From Bacteroidales bacterium (lineage in GTDB: Bacteria; Bacteroidota; Bacteroidia; Bacteroidales; UBA932), in assembly GCA_017551405.1 (NCBI GenBank), contig JAFZLP010000074.1, positions 1-16,846 of the forward strand: a stretch of DNA of 16,846 bases, written 5' to 3'. A program made the position numbers and the translations under genes. This document shows, piece by piece, positions 13,547 to 16,846 of this stretch. How positions within the stretch are numbered: position 1 is the stretch's first letter; each line of letters begins with the position of its first letter. The notes below the pieces were generated by a model. It ran no database searches and was not told the DNA's origin. It saw only the letters and a program-made list of their open reading frames with translations.

Positions 13547-13571
13547 CACCCGAAGAAGACCCGAATTGTTC

Positions 13572-14999
13572 ATGACCGAAATCGGCAAACACATAGAAAG
13601 CTGGAACAGCTGCCTGCGCTTTATCGAGCAGGTGGTTGAGCCTCAGCAGTTTGAGACCTGGTTCAAGAAAATCAGGCCCGTTTCGCTCGTGGAATCCACG
13701 CTCACCGTGGAGGTTCCGTCGGAGTTCTTCTGCGAATATCTCGAAAGCGCATTCATCGACGTCATAAAGGCCGCACTCAAAAAAGAAATCGGCGCGGGCG
13801 CCCGTCTGGTCTACACCATCAGGCCCGTCCGCAACCAGCAGCCCATGACCTTCCCGCAGGGTCCCGGCGACGCCCCCACCAACAAGTCCATCAGCGTCAA
13901 CACCTGGCAGCCCTCGGGCAATCCCGGTCCGTTCGTATATCCCGGCATCACCCGCATCCAGGTCAACCCGCGTCTGAATCCCGTCTACAATTTCGAGAAT
14001 CTGGTGGTAGGGGATTGCAACCGTCTGGCAGTCAATGCCGTGCAGAACATCGCCAAGGCTCCTGGCAAAACCCCGTTCAATCCGCTGTTCATCTTCGGCG
14101 GTCCCGGTCTCGGCAAAACCCATCTCGCCCAGGCCTCCGGCCTCGAAATCAAAAAGCGCTTCCCCGAGCTCATCGTGCTCTATGTCACGGGCAACGAGTT
14201 CAAAACCCAGTACATGGACGCCATCCGGGGCAACAAGCTCACCGACTTCCTCGCCTATTACATGAAGATGGACATCCTTATCCTGGACGATATCCAGGAT
14301 ATGGTGGGTCCGGGCAACCAGAACGCCTTCTTCAACATATTCAACCACCTGCACCAGAACGGCAAACAGCTCATTCTCACCTCCGACAGGGCGCCGGTGG
14401 ATCTCCAGAACTTCGAGGAAAGGCTGCTGTCCCGCTTCAAATGGGGCCTTTCGGCGGAGCTTACCCCGCCCGATTATGAAACCCGTCTCGCCATGCTGAA
14501 GGCCCGTGCCTTCCGCGAGGGCGTGTCCGTGTCGGACGATGTTCTGGAGTATCTCGCCACCCGCATCAAAACCAATTTCCGCGAGCTGGAGGGCACCCTC
14601 ATCTCGGTCATGGCCAACGCCACCATTTCGCGCAGCGAGGTCACCGTGCAGCAGGCCGCATCCATCACCGAAAAGATTGTCGGGGAAGAAAACGGCACCC
14701 TCACCATCGACAAGGTCCAGAGCATCGTGTGCGACTACTTCGGAATCAGCAGGGAAAGCCTCGTCAGCACCACGCGCAAGCGCCAGATAGTCCAGGCCCG
14801 CCAGATCAGCATGTTCCTCTGCCGCAAGCTCATCAGCAACGTCTCCCTTGCTACCATAGGCAGCGAGACCGGCGGCAAAGACCATGCAACGGTGCTTCAC
14901 GCATGCACCACTGTCAGCGACCTCTGCGCAACCGACCGCCGTTTCAAGAGAGACGTTTCAAGCATAGAGAATATGCTTGCAAGGCAAGTACGCCAATAA
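13572..14999 (+). CDS. dnaA: Chromosomal replication initiator protein DnaA
   Basis: A 475-aa ATP-binding initiator that binds DnaA boxes and melts the origin. Domain I is at about 1-90 (WNSCLRFIEQ, FETWFKKIRP), with a short linker to about 130. Domain III (AAA+) starts near NPVYNFENLVVGDCNRLA (136-153). It has Walker A GGPGLGKTH (176-184), Walker B ILILDDIQ (235-242), a sensor-1 segment LILTSDRAP (267-275) and box VII/VIII FREL-EG (336-341). Domain IV has the DNA-binding helix-turn-helix and the signature GGKDHATVLHA (434-444). Length matches the family. The start is the ATG giving MTEIGKH. A TTG two codons earlier (13566) is possible but less likely. dnaN does not follow. Instead pepD begins 17 nt later on the same strand, so the three genes dnaA-pepD-rpe are probably cotranscribed. 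Confidence 0.97.
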   Translation: MTEIGKHIESWNSCLRFIEQVVEPQQFETWFKKIRPVSLVESTLTVEVPSEFFCEYLESAFIDVIKAALKKEIGAGARLVYTIRPVRNQQPMTFPQGPGDAPTNKSISVNTWQPSGNPGPFVYPGITRIQVNPRLNPVYNFENLVVGDCNRLAVNAVQNIAKAPGKTPFNPLFIFGGPGLGKTHLAQASGLEIKKRFPELIVLYVTGNEFKTQYMDAIRGNKLTDFLAYYMKMDILILDDIQDMVGPGNQNAFFNIFNHLHQNGKQLILTSDRAPVDLQNFEERLLSRFKWGLSAELTPPDYETRLAMLKARAFREGVSVSDDVLEYLATRIKTNFRELEGTLISVMANATISRSEVTVQQAASITEKIVGEENGTLTIDKVQSIVCDYFGISRESLVSTTRKRQIVQARQISMFLCRKLISNVSLATIGSETGGKDHATVLHACTTVSDLCATDRRFKRDVSSIENMLARQVRQ

Positions 15000-15016
15000 C
15001 CAATACACGCTAAGAC

Positions 15017-16444
15017 ATGACAGCAGAGCAGGTTCTTGAAATCTTCAAGAAGATTACCACTATTCCAAGAGGTTCCGGCAACGAAGGGCCGATGACCGAT
15101 TATCTCTGTTCCTGGGCCGATGAACACGGGCTCGAATACAGGCGCGACGCCACCGGCAACGTCTGCATCATCAGGGAAGCCGCTCCCGGCAAGGAGAAAG
15201 TGCCGGCAATCGTGCTCCAGGCCCATCAGGACATGGTCTGTGAGAAGCTGGCCGCTTTCCCCTTCAACTTCGAAAAGGACCCCATTCCATATGTTATCAA
15301 AGACGGCTGGATGGTGGCGGAAAACACCACGCTGGGGGCAGACGACGGAATCGGCATCGCGGCCTGTCTGGCCCTGCTCGAAAGCAAGGATCCTACCGGG
15401 CGCATCGAAGCGGTCTTCACCATCAGCGAAGAGACCGGCATGGACGGCGCCAATGCCATGGAGGCCGGCTTTTTCACTGGAAAAACCCTCATCAACCTCG
15501 ACTCTGAAGACGAAGGGCAGCTGTTCATAGGCTGCGCCGGAGGCGAGAACACCGACGCCTTCTTCCGTTACGAAACGGGCGAGTTCCAGCCTGGCTGGGA
15601 GAGGCTTGACCTGCGCATCTCCGGAGGCGTGGGCGGCCACAGCGGCGACGACATCAACAAAGGCCGCCTGAACACGGTCCGCGCCCTTGCGCAATTCCTC
15701 CTCGGAGAGCTCGGGCAGAGCGGCCTGCAGCTGGTAATCCTGGCTGGCGGCGGAAAGCACAATGCCATCGCGCGCGAGGCCAGGGCCTCCATAATAGTTC
15801 CCGACACCGCGGCAACCAAGAAGCGTTTCGCCGAATTCGGAGAGAAAGTCAAGGCTGAATATGCCGCCACCGAGCCGGCCCTGTGCTTCACCTCAAGGAG
15901 GAGCGGCTTCAACGAGAAGCCTCTCCGCGACGAAGACGCGGCGGCGCTCCTGCGTGCCCTGACTAACTGCCCCCACGGGGTTATAAAGATGAGTCCGGAC
16001 ATCGAAGGGCTCGTGCAGACTTCCACCAATCTGGCGGCAGTGGACATGAGCTGCAGGCATACGGTAAAAGTCGTCACCAGCCAGCGCAGCAGCGTGGTCG
16101 CCGAACTCGACGATCTTGTTGCCGAAGTGGCGGACGCCTTCCACAGGGAGGGCGCCGAGGTCGTTTCCTACAGCAAATATCCCGGATGGAACCCGAACCT
16201 GGATTCGCACATCCTCGAGGTCACCAGGAATTCATACCGCAGGCTTTTCGGGCAAGAGTCCCTTGTGCTCGCCATCCATGCGGGGCTGGAATGCGGCCTT
16301 TTCCTCGAGAAATTCCCCGGGCTCGACATGATCAGCTTCGGTCCCACTCTCCGCGGGGTCCACACTCCCGGCGAAAAGCTCGAGCTCGCCTCCATGGACA
16401 AGTTCGTGAAACTGCTCGACGACATCGTAATCAACTTCTCATAA
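15017..16444 (+). CDS. pepD: Aminoacyl-histidine dipeptidase PepD (M20 family)
   Basis: Cytoplasmic zinc dipeptidase of 475 aa (E. coli PepD has 485), which hydrolyses unspecific dipeptides including X-His. The catalytic domain carries the M20 metal set. QAHQDMV (68-74) gives His70 and catalytic Asp72. TLGADDGIG (105-113) gives bridging Asp109. ISEETGMDGA (136-145) gives Glu138 as general base and Glu139 as ligand. LDSEDEG (161-167) gives Asp162, and RGVHTPGE (446-453) gives His449. The lid/dimerisation domain is inserted in the middle (about 185-385). GNEGPMTDYL near the N-terminus is typical of the PepD subgroup. The ATG at 15017 lies 17 nt after the dnaA stop, and rpe begins 7 nt after its own stop. 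Confidence 0.93.
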   Translation: MTAEQVLEIFKKITTIPRGSGNEGPMTDYLCSWADEHGLEYRRDATGNVCIIREAAPGKEKVPAIVLQAHQDMVCEKLAAFPFNFEKDPIPYVIKDGWMVAENTTLGADDGIGIAACLALLESKDPTGRIEAVFTISEETGMDGANAMEAGFFTGKTLINLDSEDEGQLFIGCAGGENTDAFFRYETGEFQPGWERLDLRISGGVGGHSGDDINKGRLNTVRALAQFLLGELGQSGLQLVILAGGGKHNAIAREARASIIVPDTAATKKRFAEFGEKVKAEYAATEPALCFTSRRSGFNEKPLRDEDAAALLRALTNCPHGVIKMSPDIEGLVQTSTNLAAVDMSCRHTVKVVTSQRSSVVAELDDLVAEVADAFHREGAEVVSYSKYPGWNPNLDSHILEVTRNSYRRLFGQESLVLAIHAGLECGLFLEKFPGLDMISFGPTLRGVHTPGEKLELASMDKFVKLLDDIVINFS

Positions 16445-16451
16445 TCCCGAT

Positions 16452-16846
16452 ATGAAGCTCCAGATAGCACCTTCCTTACTTTCCGCGGACTTCCTTGAAC
16501 TCGGCAGGGATGTCGCCATGCTCAACAAGAACGCCGACATCATCCACCTGGACATCATGGACGGCACTTTCGTGCCCAACATTTCGTTCGGCTTCTCTGT
16601 GGTGGAGGCGGTGGCAAAGGCTGCAAAGATCCCCTGCGACGCGCATTTCATGGTCATCAACCCCGAAAAATGGGTGGAGCGCTGCGCTGCGTGCGGGGTG
16701 AACATGATGAGTTTCCATCTGGAGGCCGCCGGCCGCAAGACAAAGGCTATTCTCCGCGACATCCGCTCCCACGGCATGAAGGCCGGACTCGTCATCAATC
16801 CGGACGTGCCGGTGGAGAAACTGTTCCCGTACATCGGTGACGCCGA
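16452..16846 (+). CDS. rpe: Ribulose-phosphate 3-epimerase, N-terminal part (cut by right edge)
   Basis: The first 131 codons of a gene that runs off the right edge, about 60 percent of the usual length of about 220 aa. The enzyme interconverts D-ribulose 5-phosphate and D-xylulose 5-phosphate in the pentose phosphate pathway. The product begins MKLQIAPSLLSADFLELG, the family start. HLDIMDGTFVPN (32-43) gives metal-binding His32 and catalytic Asp34, and DAHFMV (63-68) gives His65. GLVINPD (112-118) is the next conserved strand. The second catalytic Asp and the phosphate-binding loop lie beyond the window. The ATG is 7 nt after the pepD stop. Confidence 0.93.
   Translation, partial: MKLQIAPSLLSADFLELGRDVAMLNKNADIIHLDIMDGTFVPNISFGFSVVEAVAKAAKIPCDAHFMVINPEKWVERCAACGVNMMSFHLEAAGRKTKAILRDIRSHGMKAGLVINPDVPVEKLFPYIGDA

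Larger units (their letters stand above)
13290..13571. other. AT-rich intergenic region between the amidase gene and dnaA
   Basis: This is the only gene-free stretch close to 300 bp. It is much richer in A and T than the rest of the window, with many A and T runs, notably around 13485-13535. It holds two inverted repeats (13303-13346 and 13391-13429), a candidate dnaA promoter box at 13539-13546 and two weak DnaA-box-like sites (TTATTTACA at 13475-13483 and TGTGTCTAA at 13413-13421). No convincing small coding gene is visible in it. Confidence 0.7.

Noticed and set aside
13290..13571. Calling this region oriC as a feature
   Set aside because: Only two degenerate DnaA-box-like sites were found, and Bacteroidota origins are not always next to dnaA. 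It was kept as a hypothesis only.
13479..14900. Long open frame on the minus strand opposite dnaA (473 codons)
   Set aside because: dnaA is certain. The antisense translation has no recognisable domain and begins in the AT-rich dnaA upstream region.

Overview
The window is a compact, GC-rich stretch of chromosome from a member of the Bacteroidota, most likely order Bacteroidales. Five things point there. AT-rich boxes of the Bacteroidota sigma-factor type (TAnnTTTG) lie just upstream of most transcription units. Rho carries a long N-terminal low-complexity insertion. There is an LptD-like protein of Bacteroidota type. A Tat-exported Gfo/Idh/MocA oxidoreductase is present. Most starts lack a Shine-Dalgarno sequence. 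I cannot name the genus. No rRNA, tRNA, CRISPR array, insertion sequence or phage gene was seen, and the window reads as core chromosome.

Layout. (1) Positions 1-1368, minus strand: a Tat-exported Gfo/Idh/MocA oxidoreductase followed by the first 16 codons of a second exported protein that runs off the left edge. (2) Positions 1487-4873, plus strand: ettA (ABC-F ribosome factor), a UvrX-type Y-family DNA polymerase starting 1 nt after the ettA stop, and a short YolD-like gene overlapping the polymerase stop by 4 nt. (3) Positions 4887-5708, plus strand: a pyridoxal/pyridoxamine kinase with its own promoter box almost touching its start codon. (4) Positions 5709-7451, minus strand: rho, whose stop codon abuts the kinase stop with no bases between. 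(5) Positions 7556-7954, plus strand: a small FMN-binding lipoprotein. (6) Positions 7969-12089, minus strand: lptD followed by a DUF389 membrane protein. (7) Positions 12147-13289, plus strand: an exported N-acetylmuramoyl-L-alanine amidase, divergent from lptD. (8) Positions 13290-13571: a 282-bp AT-rich intergenic region with a perfect 13-bp inverted repeat. (9) Positions 13572 to the end, plus strand: dnaA, pepD and rpe (cut by the right edge), tightly packed.

How the parts relate. Most genes are housekeeping: translation control (EttA), transcription termination (Rho), replication initiation (DnaA), outer-membrane LPS assembly (LptD), peptidoglycan hydrolysis (amidase), cofactor salvage, dipeptide hydrolysis and the pentose phosphate pathway. 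The part that looks least ordinary is the EttA-polymerase-YolD unit. It places a predicted translesion polymerase carrying a clamp-binding motif, and a shortened YolD partner, under the promoter of a ribosome throttle factor with no visible SOS-type control. Other points worth a second look are the disordered Rho insertion (two AT-hook-like motifs and a Q/N tract), the AT-rich region before dnaA, and the overlapping divergent lptD/amidase promoters, whose genes both appear to use non-ATG starts. I did not find a clearly new multi-gene defence or mobile system.
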